The notes under the pieces: generated by a model
Database searches by the model: none
What the model saw: only the letters and a program-made list of their open reading frames with translations
Told to the model about the DNA's origin: nothing
Translations under genes and position numbers: made by a program
Part shown: positions 24,828 through 33,259 of the stretch, piece by piece
Position numbering within the stretch: position 1 is the first letter of the stretch
Layout of the letters: every line of letters begins with the position of its first letter
Assembly: GCF_900230185.1 (NCBI RefSeq)
Contig: NZ_OCSR01000002.1
Coordinates: 434,001-498,000, forward strand
Direction: 5' to 3'
DNA: 64,000 nt
From: Burkholderia sp. OK233
GTDB taxonomy: Bacteria > Pseudomonadota > Gammaproteobacteria > Burkholderiales > Burkholderiaceae

Positions 24828-25730
24828 CTAGAAGATGGCGACCGGCCCCGCGCTCTGCTTCGCCTCCGACAGCAGCCATGTCAGGAAAGCCACGACGTTG
24901 GCGCGCTCCAGCGCCGCAGTCGGATACACAAGCCAGTAACTGTAGTCGTTGGGGAGCACGACGTCGAAAGGCTGTACCAGTCGACCGCTACGCAGATCGT
25001 CGGCCGCGAGCATAAGCCGGCCTAACGCCACCCCCTGGCCCTCCACCGCGGCTTGCAATGCGAGGCTTGCGTCGTTAAACGATGCGCCCGTATCCATGTC
25101 GAGCCCCCCTATCCCGGCCTCCTCGCACCAGTGCCGCCACGCCTCTCGCGGCGTGTCGTACAACAAGCGGACACGGCGCAAGTCAGCCGGAACACGAATG
25201 GCGGGCGGGCCATCGGCGAGCGTCGGACTACAGACCGGACTCAGTGTTTCACGAGCGATCAGGTCAGCTTTCAGACCGGTCCATTTCCCGAGTCCTGAGC
25301 GAATGCCGAGATCGAAGCGCTCCGTCGCGAACGTCCAGACATCGGCCGAACTATCGAGGCGCACATCGATTTCCGGATGCAAGGCGCGAAACGCTTCAAG
25401 ACGCGGCACCAGCCATCGCGAAGCGAACGACGGCAGAACAGTGACGCGCAACGGTCGCGCATCGGGCTCCATCAGACGCAGCGTTGCCGCGGCGATGCGA
25501 TCGAGCGCGCCGGCCAGTTCCGGAAGATAGGTTTCGCCCTTTGCAGTGAGCTTCAGCGCATGCCCGCGCCGCTCGAACAGGCGAAAGCCTAACCAATCCT
25601 CGAGCTGGCGAATCTGATGACTGATGGCCGCCTGCGTCACACACAGCTCGGCAGCAGCGCGGGTAAAGCTCAGATGCTGCGCTGCGGCCTCAAAGGCACG
25701 CAGCGCACCTAGCGGAGGCAGGCGTCGCAT
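24828..25730 (-). CDS. LysR-type regulator, GcvA-like subgroup
   Basis: 300 residues. MRRLPPLGALRAFEAAAQHL and LSFTRAAAELCVTQAAISHQ form the GcvA-style winged helix-turn-helix. The effector domain has the GcvA-group features VTVLPSFASRWLVPRL and RFDLGIRSG. Family knowledge: members control amino-acid or secondary-metabolite genes and are usually divergent from a target. It is divergent from a LysE-type exporter, with 133 bp between the starts, so that exporter is the likely target and an amino acid the likely effector (inference). Confidence 0.9.
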   Translation of the reverse strand: MRRLPPLGALRAFEAAAQHLSFTRAAAELCVTQAAISHQIRQLEDWLGFRLFERRGHALKLTAKGETYLPELAGALDRIAAATLRLMEPDARPLRVTVLPSFASRWLVPRLEAFRALHPEIDVRLDSSADVWTFATERFDLGIRSGLGKWTGLKADLIARETLSPVCSPTLADGPPAIRVPADLRRVRLLYDTPREAWRHWCEEAGIGGLDMDTGASFNDASLALQAAVEGQGVALGRLMLAADDLRSGRLVQPFDVVLPNDYSYWLVYPTAALERANVVAFLTWLLSEAKQSAGPVAIF

Positions 25731-25863
25731 AGGCTTGTCGATTACCTTGATTTATCGAGAGCATGAAGATAACCCGTTTGTGACGCAGGAGGAAGTCGCT
25801 TCTAATCACACACTCCGCGGGCAAACGTGATGTCCCGGCTCCTTGCCGACATGAGGCTATTCG

Positions 25864-26472
25864 ATGATTGCATGGAACATCTGGATCCTGTTTCTTGGCT
25901 ACACCGTACCGATGGTCGTCAGCCCCGGACCCGGTAACACGGTCCTCGCGACCGCCGGCGGCCGCTACGGCGTGGCCGGCTCGATTCCATTCTGGGCCGG
26001 CTTCGAGATAGCCAATCTGGTGCTGTGCCTCGTCTATGGAATGGGTCTGGGCAAGGTATTGCACGGCCACCCCGAAATCCATATGGTGCTCAAGTGGGCG
26101 GGCACCGTCTATCTGCTCTATCTTGCATGGGGATTTTTTCGCTCGTCAGCCCAATCTGCAAACAACAGCGAGCAGGATCATTCACGCCTGCGTACCGGAG
26201 ACGGATTTCTATCCGTGATCCTCAATCCCAAGATTCACTCGATGATTCTGGTGATGTTTTCGCAGTTTCTCGACTCGGCAAAATCACTCCCGGCACAGGT
26301 CTTCCAATTCGCGGCGGCATTTCTCGTCGTGTGCATGGTCTGCCACTTTCCATGGATCTATGGCGGCCAGTTGATTCTCCGCCGGTTTCGATCCGCACGT
26401 GCGTTGCGAATTCAGGGACGCGTGTTCGGTATCTGCATGATCCTCGTGGCGGCCTATGTCGCCTTCGCATGA
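25864..26472 (+). CDS. LysE/RhtB-family amino-acid exporter
   Basis: 202 residues with six hydrophobic segments. The family signature (SPGPGNTVLATAGGRYG) follows the first helix, and LNPKIHSMILVMFSQF matches the conserved LNPK segment of RhtB proteins. Family knowledge: these inner-membrane carriers export amino acids or related metabolites. It is divergent from a GcvA-like LysR gene, a common arrangement. It converges with the Bat-type operon. Confidence 0.9.
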   Translation: MIAWNIWILFLGYTVPMVVSPGPGNTVLATAGGRYGVAGSIPFWAGFEIANLVLCLVYGMGLGKVLHGHPEIHMVLKWAGTVYLLYLAWGFFRSSAQSANNSEQDHSRLRTGDGFLSVILNPKIHSMILVMFSQFLDSAKSLPAQVFQFAAAFLVVCMVCHFPWIYGGQLILRRFRSARALRIQGRVFGICMILVAAYVAFA

Positions 26473-26493
26473 GATCGACCGGCGGCTTTCTAA

Positions 26494-27843
26494 TTAGAAT
26501 TTATTGAGCGGTGGAAGGGGTTGCTTTACCTGCTGCTCCATTCTTGCCTTTTGCTCAGCCCGTCGCAGTGCTGTTTCGGCGTTCTTCCAGTGAAGCTCGG
26601 GCGCAACGCTGCCGGCATAGTGCGCGCCCACAGCGTCGATCAGGTCCGTAACGCCGGCATCGTCCGCGCGAACGATGCTTTCCAGTCGCGAGGGATGTCC
26701 GAATTCATGCGTTCTGTCCATCCAGCGATACAACGCCGGAATGATCCGCCGCCAATCGCCCTGACGCGCAACATCATTCAGCCTGCGCCACGCAACGGCC
26801 TCGCCTTCGAGGTAGTGCTTGCGTGCGTCGGTTGCACGTTTCCACGCGCGCCTCAAGAACGTGGTCACATGCACGCGCGCCCAGACCGCCAACATGATCG
26901 CCAGCAGAACCGCGCAGCCGACAATCACCTGCCTGCTGTGAATCACGATGATTCTGTGCGGGAAGCCATTGCTCATCGCTTCGACGGGAATGTCGAACAG
27001 GGGCTTTTCACGCGCGGTCGAAGCCGAAAACGTCACACCCGGCAACTCGATCGTCTCTTTCTTTTGCGTCTTGGTGTTCCACCATTCGATCGTCACCGGC
27101 GGCAGTTTGAACCGGCCGTTGTGATCGGCGGCGTAGGTCGCACTGTCGGTTCGCTCGCCCGCCACGAGCCCCACCCGGTCCTGCACGATGTTGCGGGTCA
27201 CAGGCGGCTTGGCGTAGCGCTTCAATCCGTCGACGTCACCCAGATTCGCCGGCGGAATCAACATCGACTCGGTGCCGGTGGCACTTTGCGTAATCGTGCG
27301 CGTCACGGAGTCGCCCACTCTGATGTGTTCCTTCGCCGGCTCGATGGTTTGCGTGGCCGTGAGCCGCGTGGTCGGAAAAAAGGTGCTCATGCCTTGCGCG
27401 CCCGGCGGCAACGTCGCGACGAGTTTGAGTGCCGGCGTCATGACCTGCACAGGCGTATTCGTGCCGCCCGGATACACGGTGATGGCAAACGGCGCGATGT
27501 CAAATGTCTTACCCGCTTGCGGCGCAATGCGGTAAGCCCGACTCACACCGAACCAGCGCACGCCGCCGATGTCCTCCGAGAGGTTGTCCGCCTGCTCGTC
27601 AGGCAGGCTGACGATCGCATCGGGCACGGTGAAGAGCGGCCAGTTCGGCGCCTCGGTGAACCACGTGGTCGTCAACAGGTCGACGACGAGCTTGACCTCG
27701 CTGCCCGCAATGACCGGCCCCGAAGGCTCGAGATGCGCGCGAACCATAGTCCGCGGCGCGGAGTCGGCGAAGGCCGGCGCTGAAGCGCAAGCCGCGCCGA
27801 GCCACGCCACGATCAACAGAAGCTTCAGGAGAGTCGCTGTCAT
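26494..27843 (-). CDS. BatD-like membrane-anchored protein, last gene of the MoxR/Bat operon
   Basis: 449 residues. The signal peptide ends PAFA, and beta-rich repeats follow (RAHLEPSGPVIAGSEVKLVV, KEHIRVGDSVTRTITQSATG), as in BatD "oxygen tolerance" proteins. One membrane helix is present late (about residues 297-318, VIVGCAVLLAIMLAVWA) before a cytosolic helical tail. Its start overlaps the upstream gene by 4 bp. Family knowledge: Bat proteins with MoxR ATPases act in envelope stress or protein maturation, but molecular roles are poorly known. Confidence 0.8.
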   Translation of the reverse strand: MTATLLKLLLIVAWLGAACASAPAFADSAPRTMVRAHLEPSGPVIAGSEVKLVVDLLTTTWFTEAPNWPLFTVPDAIVSLPDEQADNLSEDIGGVRWFGVSRAYRIAPQAGKTFDIAPFAITVYPGGTNTPVQVMTPALKLVATLPPGAQGMSTFFPTTRLTATQTIEPAKEHIRVGDSVTRTITQSATGTESMLIPPANLGDVDGLKRYAKPPVTRNIVQDRVGLVAGERTDSATYAADHNGRFKLPPVTIEWWNTKTQKKETIELPGVTFSASTAREKPLFDIPVEAMSNGFPHRIIVIHSRQVIVGCAVLLAIMLAVWARVHVTTFLRRAWKRATDARKHYLEGEAVAWRRLNDVARQGDWRRIIPALYRWMDRTHEFGHPSRLESIVRADDAGVTDLIDAVGAHYAGSVAPELHWKNAETALRRAEQKARMEQQVKQPLPPLNKF

Positions 27844-29432
27844 GGCGCGCTCGCTCCCTTTGCTTCGGTTTCCTGCTCAAAACGCTGCTGCAGAAAAACC
27901 GCGGGCGATGTATTCAGATTGCGCATCCAGACTTCTTCGCTCGGACGCGGCGCGCCCACGATCACGGTCGATGTGCCCCGCCCTTTCTTCTTGTCGGACT
28001 CCACCTGATCGGGTGGATCCTCCTCCGGGTCCATTTCATCCTGCTGGTCTTTTGCGAGCAAGCGCTGCAGGAATGCCCGATTGGCCGCTGCCTCGCGCAG
28101 AGCGGGCTGAATCTTGAGCGCGTTGTCATACGCCTTGATGGCGGCCGCGTAGTCGTCCAGATGCGCAAGCGTATTGCCCATGTAGAAATACGCTTGCGCC
28201 GTCTTCAGACGCGAAAAGCTTTCGAGCGCGCCGGCATAGTCGCCCGCGAGATATTGCGCGCGGCCCTTCCACATCGGATCGTCGAAGCGTTGCGCGGCTG
28301 CCTTGTAATCGCCATGGTCGAAATCCCAACGGCCCTGCTGATCGTGCGTGGCGAACAGATCGACCCAGTGCCATTCGGCCGCTTCTGCATGGCGTGGCAC
28401 GGCGCTGAAAACGAGCGAGATCAACACCACCGGCAGCCACTTGACGCTCCAGCCGCGCCGGAAACTCCATAACGCAAGCAACAGCACGGGGATGACGAGC
28501 CAGTAACCCGACTCTTTCCAACGCGGCACGATCTTCGACTCCTCCGCTTGCGCGAGGTAGGCCTGCGCACGATGCTGGACCCACACTACGTCATCGTCGT
28601 CCACGCGCATGCTGGCGAGCGGAATGCCCGCTTCGTCTGCCACCTTGCGAATCGCGTCGGCGTCGAACGTACCCATCAGTGGATGTCCTTCCGGGTCCAT
28701 CGCGATCATGCCGTCAGGACCGCGGATCGGACCGCCGTTCTCCGTGCCGACCGCGAGCCACAGCAGTTGATGACGGATCGCCTTGGCCTTCTGCACGAAC
28801 GCGTCCGCCTGATTCGCATCGAAGCCGTCGCTCATGAAAACGATCGTGCCCGCGGCGGGATCGTTCGCGAGCAAACGCTCGGCGGCATCGAGACCGGCGA
28901 TGGCGTTCTTGCCGTCACGCGGCATCAGCGAGGGCGAGAGCGCCGGCACGTACAACTCGAGCATGGCGGGGTCCTCGGTGGGCGGCACGACGAGATGCCC
29001 GCTCGAAGCGAACACGACCAGTCCGGTACGCGCACCCTTGCGCGCTCGTGCGATATCGAGCACCTTCTGCTTGGCGCGTTCGAGCCGCGTGGGCGCCACG
29101 TCGGTGGCGTCCATCGAATGCGCGAGTTCCAGTACGACGACGAGCGGCGCCTTATCCTGATTGAACGGCGGGCGCTCCTGCTGCCAGGTTGGGCCCGCGG
29201 CGGCAAGTGCGCCGATGCCGAGCAGCAGCCCCAGCGTGTGCACCGGCTGAATCACGCGGCGCTTCGTATCGCCGACAATCAGATGCTCCAGCAGCGCAGG
29301 ATCGATGACATTGCGCCAACGCGCGCGCACGTTGTTGCGGCGAAACCAGCAAAGCGGCAGGAGCACGGCGGGTATCAGCAGAAGCAACCACAGCGGCCGC
29401 AGAAAATGGAAGGCGGTCAGATCAATTTCCAT
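27840..29432 (-). CDS. BatB/BatC-like fusion: VWA domain plus TPR repeats, degenerate MIDAS
   Basis: 530 residues. Two N-terminal membrane helices are followed by a von Willebrand A domain (about 95-290), a membrane-helix pair (about 310-345) and TPR repeats (about 365-450; GDYAGALESFSRL, LAHLDDYAAAIKAYDNALKI). It ends in a charged tail. The metal site that normally reads DxSxS is E102-L-A104-H-S106 here, so metal binding is doubtful. The gene overlaps BatA by 11 bp and BatD by 4 bp. In other bacteria BatB and BatC are separate proteins, and the fusion supports joint function. Confidence 0.82.
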   Translation of the reverse strand: MEIDLTAFHFLRPLWLLLLIPAVLLPLCWFRRNNVRARWRNVIDPALLEHLIVGDTKRRVIQPVHTLGLLLGIGALAAAGPTWQQERPPFNQDKAPLVVVLELAHSMDATDVAPTRLERAKQKVLDIARARKGARTGLVVFASSGHLVVPPTEDPAMLELYVPALSPSLMPRDGKNAIAGLDAAERLLANDPAAGTIVFMSDGFDANQADAFVQKAKAIRHQLLWLAVGTENGGPIRGPDGMIAMDPEGHPLMGTFDADAIRKVADEAGIPLASMRVDDDDVVWVQHRAQAYLAQAEESKIVPRWKESGYWLVIPVLLLALWSFRRGWSVKWLPVVLISLVFSAVPRHAEAAEWHWVDLFATHDQQGRWDFDHGDYKAAAQRFDDPMWKGRAQYLAGDYAGALESFSRLKTAQAYFYMGNTLAHLDDYAAAIKAYDNALKIQPALREAAANRAFLQRLLAKDQQDEMDPEEDPPDQVESDKKKGRGTSTVIVGAPRPSEEVWMRNLNTSPAVFLQQRFEQETEAKGASAP

Positions 29433-30459
29433 GACCCGCCTCCACGGTTTTCACCCGCTCAGGCCGCGCGTCTCGACGTGGCGCACGCAGCATCGCGATC
29501 AGCAACGCAAGCACATGGTAGAGCGCGAAAATCGCGACCGCCGCAGCGGCAGGCACCCAATAAAAATCTCGCTGCGGGCGATAGGTTTCCCGCTTCACTT
29601 TCTCGGGCGTGAGTTTATCCAGCGTGGCATAGACATCGGCGAGATCCTGCTGCCGGCCGAGCGCGCGAAACGACCGGCCGCCCGTGATGCTCGAAATGCG
29701 CGCGAGCGCATCGAGATCGACCTTGTCTTCGCCGGTGGTGTCCGGATCGCCGATACCGATGGTGTGCACCACCAGCTTGTGGCTCCTGGCGATCTCCGCT
29801 GCGCGCTCCGGTGGAATCGCGCTACTGGTGTCGTTGCCGTCGGTCAGCAGGATCAGCACTTTCTCCTGTGCGTGCGAGTTCGCCATCAGCTTGACGGTGA
29901 GTCCGATCGCATCGCCGATGGCCGTGCGCGGCCCTGCCATGCCGATCTGCATCTGATCGAGCAGCACCTGCACGGCCTCGTGATCGAGCGTGAGCGGCGC
30001 CTGCGGATAGGCGGCGTCGCCGAACACGACGAGGCCGATGCGGTCGCCTTTGCGTTTGGCGATGAAGTCGCTCACCACCCGTTTCACCGCGCTGAAACGG
30101 TCCATCCGCTCACCCGCGGCGTTGACGAAGTCGCGCGTGGCCATCGAACCGGAAAGATCGATCGCCAGCATCAGATCGCGAGCGGGTTCTTCGCGCACGA
30201 TGGGGGCTTCGACATAGACCGGCTTGGCCGCGGCGATCACGAGTAAGACCCAGAGAAGCGGCATCAGCAGACGCTGCAACCAGTTGCGGCGCAACCGCAC
30301 GCCGCCTGGCGCCGGCTTTTCGCCGGCGGCGTGCGCCATTTCGTGAAAGAACGGCACCCGCACCGCGGAGGCCGTCGTGCGATAGGCCGGCACCAGCCAC
30401 CACACGAAGAGCGGCAGCGGCAGCAGCGCGAACATCCACGGGAAATCAAACTTCCACAT
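29422..30459 (-). CDS. BatA-like VWA-domain membrane protein, intact MIDAS
   Basis: 345 residues from the ATG at 30459 (MWKFDFPWMFALLPLPLFVW); the open frame continues upstream but only through DUF4381 sequence. Two N-terminal membrane segments flank a loop, followed by a VWA domain with intact metal-ion-dependent adhesion site D101-L-S103-G-S105 and LILLTDGNDTSS, and a final membrane helix. Family knowledge: VWA proteins bind partners through Mg2+ and commonly work with MoxR ATPases. It overlaps DUF4381 by 14 bp and BatB/C by 11 bp, so translation is tightly coupled. Confidence 0.87.
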   Translation of the reverse strand: MWKFDFPWMFALLPLPLFVWWLVPAYRTTASAVRVPFFHEMAHAAGEKPAPGGVRLRRNWLQRLLMPLLWVLLVIAAAKPVYVEAPIVREEPARDLMLAIDLSGSMATRDFVNAAGERMDRFSAVKRVVSDFIAKRKGDRIGLVVFGDAAYPQAPLTLDHEAVQVLLDQMQIGMAGPRTAIGDAIGLTVKLMANSHAQEKVLILLTDGNDTSSAIPPERAAEIARSHKLVVHTIGIGDPDTTGEDKVDLDALARISSITGGRSFRALGRQQDLADVYATLDKLTPEKVKRETYRPQRDFYWVPAAAAVAIFALYHVLALLIAMLRAPRRDARPERVKTVEAGHGN

Positions 30460-30985
30460 GATGGTGTTCGATCCAGTCGCGGGTGTGGTTGATGAGCGTC
30501 GCAGCTTCGTCGCCGGAAATAGCGGCAACCTGGTCGGGCGGCGCATAACTCGCGAGCGCCAGTAGCGCCTCGCTTCTCGCGTCGAAGCAACCTTGCGTGC
30601 GTTGCAGGAACGCAAGCCATGCGTCGCCGGTGAGCGCGGCGACCTGCTCGCGTGGCGTGACCGCCAGCGAGGTCCGCTTGATGAGACTAGGGATCGCAGC
30701 CAGCGCGCTCGCACGTTGTGTGGAATCCGTTTGCGTCGCGGCGAGCCTCGCTTCGATGCTTGCCAGTTCCGCCAATGCAACACGCCGGTAGCGCTGCTTC
30801 TTTCGCCGCCGCCAGACCAGCCCGCTCGCGACCGCCAGCAGCACCAGCAGCAAAAATCCGACGAACACCCAGCCGATGGTTTGCGGCACGTACGACACCG
30901 CCTGGGGCAGCGGTAGTTCCTGCAAGGGTTGAAGTTGCCCGGACGTGTCGGGCGGAGCCAGCGCCGAAACGGCCGGGGCGCTCAT
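30446..30985 (-). CDS. DUF4381 family membrane protein
   Basis: 179 residues. A Pro-rich N-terminus (PLQELPLPQAVSYVPQTIGW) leads to one membrane helix (VFVGFLLLVLLAVASGLVW), an Arg/Lys stop-transfer stretch, then a helical cytosolic domain with LTGDAWLAFLQRTQGCF. This layout is typical of DUF4381, found in MoxR/Bat operons between the DUF58 and BatA genes. The function is unknown. It overlaps DUF58 by 4 bp (ATGA). Confidence 0.82.
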   Translation of the reverse strand: MSAPAVSALAPPDTSGQLQPLQELPLPQAVSYVPQTIGWVFVGFLLLVLLAVASGLVWRRRKKQRYRRVALAELASIEARLAATQTDSTQRASALAAIPSLIKRTSLAVTPREQVAALTGDAWLAFLQRTQGCFDARSEALLALASYAPPDQVAAISGDEAATLINHTRDWIEHHHVEV

Positions 30986-31989
30986 ATGCCGCTCCCGGTG
31001 GCGGGCCGCGCACGCTCGCCGAACAGCCGCCGCACCTGTTCGACCGTCGGCTCCGCGGTCGACAGCGCCATCAGCGGCACGCCGCTCGAACGCAACAGTT
31101 CGGCTACTTCCGCGGTGCGGCCGCTAAACAGGGTCGACAACGGCGCCCTCACCCGCTCCTGCTCGATCCGCAATTCGACCTGCAGACGGCCTTCGCTGAC
31201 CACCAGCGCACGATGTTCAGGCATGCGCTGCCACAAGGGATCGAAGATCATCGCCGCGACGACGTCGTTGTGCGCGGACAGTTGCCGCAACAGTTTGCGC
31301 GTGCGCTCGCTCGCCCCAGCAAAATCGCTGATGATGCAAATGAGGTAGTCGTGACCGGCCAGCTTAAGCATGCCTTCCAACGCCGTGTCCAGTTGCCCGT
31401 AGTCGGTGCGTGCTTCACTCCCGGCGTTCAGCGCGCGGTTCATCGTGGCAAGCGCACCGAACAGCATCTTGATCCGGCTACGGCTGCGTAACGGCTTGAC
31501 CCGTACGACCTGGCTGTCGTTGAACAGCACGCCACCTACCCGGTCGCCGGCGGTGAAGCCCATCCACACGGCAAGCGCAGCCACTTCGGCGGCCACCACC
31601 GACTTGAACGCGCGACGCGACCCAAAGAACATGCTCATGCGTTGATCGACTACGACAAGCAGCGGCCGGTCCCGCTCTTCCGTATAAGCGCGAACCTGAG
31701 GCTTGCCGAGACGCAGCGAGACCTTCCAGTCGATATGGCGGACATCATCGCCCGGCAGGTACGCACGGATTTCTTCGAAATTGAGCCCACGCCCGCGCAA
31801 TCGCGACGCGTGACTACCTGACAGTACGCTCGATACCGGCGCGGGCGCGACAAAGCTTAATCCGCGGGCATGAAACTCGAGCTTCGCCAGATGCGCTGCG
31901 TCGACATACACGCGGCCATCTGCTGAAGTCGCAGAGCTTGCAGATTCGGACATCAAGACCACGGCGTTCCCCCGCGTCGATGCGACCAT
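30982..31989 (-). CDS. DUF58 domain protein of the MoxR operon
   Basis: 335 residues from the ATG at 31989. An ATG at 31953 and a TTG at 32025 are alternatives, and no start has a strong ribosome-binding site. The DUF58 signature is clear: FEEIRAYLPGDDVRHIDWKV then RPLLVVVDQRMSMFFGS. A VWA-like fold follows (YLICIISDFAGASERT). Family knowledge: DUF58 proteins partner MoxR ATPases. It lacks the membrane helices often found N-terminally in this family, so it is probably cytosolic. It starts 19 bp after MoxR. Confidence 0.87.
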   Translation of the reverse strand: MVASTRGNAVVLMSESASSATSADGRVYVDAAHLAKLEFHARGLSFVAPAPVSSVLSGSHASRLRGRGLNFEEIRAYLPGDDVRHIDWKVSLRLGKPQVRAYTEERDRPLLVVVDQRMSMFFGSRRAFKSVVAAEVAALAVWMGFTAGDRVGGVLFNDSQVVRVKPLRSRSRIKMLFGALATMNRALNAGSEARTDYGQLDTALEGMLKLAGHDYLICIISDFAGASERTRKLLRQLSAHNDVVAAMIFDPLWQRMPEHRALVVSEGRLQVELRIEQERVRAPLSTLFSGRTAEVAELLRSSGVPLMALSTAEPTVEQVRRLFGERARPATGSGI

Positions 31990-32008
31990 ACTTATATTGC
32001 GCCAGGCG

Positions 32009-32968
32009 TCAGGCCGGCACCGCAACCTTTTCGATCAGCTGGTCGATCACGGCGTCGGCACTGATGTTCTCGGCATTGGCGTCGTAAGAAAGGATCAGCC
32101 GATGCCGCAGTACCGGATGAACGACAGCGCGCACATCGTCGGGTGTGACGAACTTGCGGTCCTGCAGCCAGGCCTGCACGCGGCTTGCCCGGTCGAGGCC
32201 GATCGAACCGCGCGGGCTTGCGCCGATTTCGATCCATTTGCCAAGGTCGGCGTCGAGCTCCTTACCATGCCGGGTCGCATTGACGAGCGACACGATATAG
32301 TCGTCCATCGCCGGCGCCACCGCGATCCGGCTGATTTCTTCACGCACCGCGAAAATGACATCCTGGGCGAGAACATTGGGCGTGTTGTCCGCTTCGTTGT
32401 TTTCGCGCCGCAGCAATCGCAACATGTCGACTTCGCTTTGCGGCGACGGATAGCTAATTAGCACTTTAAGAAGAAACCGGTCCATTTGCGCTTCAGGCAA
32501 TGGATAGGTGCCTTCCTGCTCAATCGGATTTTGCGTTGCCATGACAAGAAACAGGTCCGGCATTCGATGCGTTTTACCTGCCACGGATATCTGCCGCTCT
32601 TCCATGGCCTCCAATAATGCGGATTGAACCTTGGCAGGCGCGCGGTTAATTTCATCCGCGAGAATCAGATTGCCGAAGATAGGACCGGGCTGAAAGCTGA
32701 GCGTGTGTTCCGTGCCGCTTTGCAGCAGCGTTTCGGCGCCGGTGATGTCGGACGGCAACAGGTCGGGCGTGAACTGAATGCGGCTCATCGTGGCCGCGAG
32801 ACGCGTAGCAATGGCCTTGACAGTACGCGTTTTGGCGAGTCCAGGCAGACTTTCGAGCAGCACATGGCCGTCTGCGAGAAGCGCAATCAGTACCTGCCGG
32901 ACAACCGCTTGCTGGCCCACTATCGCTTCGTTGACACTCGATTCGAAGCGCAGGATCGTTTCGCGCAT
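32009..32968 (-). CDS. MoxR-family AAA+ ATPase, first gene of the Bat operon
   Basis: 319 residues from the ATG at 32968; a TTG at 32986 would add six residues. Walker A is SLPGLAKTRTVK, with Ala for the usual Gly as in many MoxR proteins. Walker B is NLILADEINRAPAKVQSALLEAM, sensor 1 is FLVMATQNPIEQEGTYPLPEAQMDRF, split by conserved Glu and Pro residues, and sensor 2 lies in ASPRGSIGL. Family knowledge: MoxR ATPases are chaperone-like and help insert metals or mature envelope complexes with VWA-protein partners. It is divergent from the formylglycine-generating enzyme gene, 291 bp away. Confidence 0.95.
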   Translation of the reverse strand: MRETILRFESSVNEAIVGQQAVVRQVLIALLADGHVLLESLPGLAKTRTVKAIATRLAATMSRIQFTPDLLPSDITGAETLLQSGTEHTLSFQPGPIFGNLILADEINRAPAKVQSALLEAMEERQISVAGKTHRMPDLFLVMATQNPIEQEGTYPLPEAQMDRFLLKVLISYPSPQSEVDMLRLLRRENNEADNTPNVLAQDVIFAVREEISRIAVAPAMDDYIVSLVNATRHGKELDADLGKWIEIGASPRGSIGLDRASRVQAWLQDRKFVTPDDVRAVVHPVLRHRLILSYDANAENISADAVIDQLIEKVAVPA

Positions 32969-33259
32969 AACTCTCGATTTCCCCAATCATTGAATGGTGG
33001 AACAACCAGGATGCCAACGCTCGCCGCCAGACACGTTAATGCACACGCGCAATTCCGTCAAAGTTTCTGCTGCGAGTAAAAAAAGCGTGAAATGTGTTTG
33101 AAAAATTGATAGCCTGCGTCTTACGTTTTGTTAAGCTGTATCCAGCGTATTTGTTACTGGCTTCAATCGTTATTCCGTATCGCTAAGCATCTTAAGAGCA
33201 AAAGAGAACTGGCCTGCGCTTGCTAAAGGACCAGCCGCTTCACCCGCGTGAGAGAAGGG
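32969..33259. other. Shared intergenic region between the MoxR operon and the sulfatase-maturation operon
   Basis: About 290 bp, lower in GC than its flanks around 33070-33190. It must hold divergent promoters for both operons. I could not identify a clear operator or gene here. Confidence 0.5.

Noticed and set aside
26521..29612. Two long plus-strand frames opposite the Bat operon
   Set aside because: Low-complexity Arg-rich translations without motifs. The minus-strand genes overlap each other and carry VWA and TPR domains.
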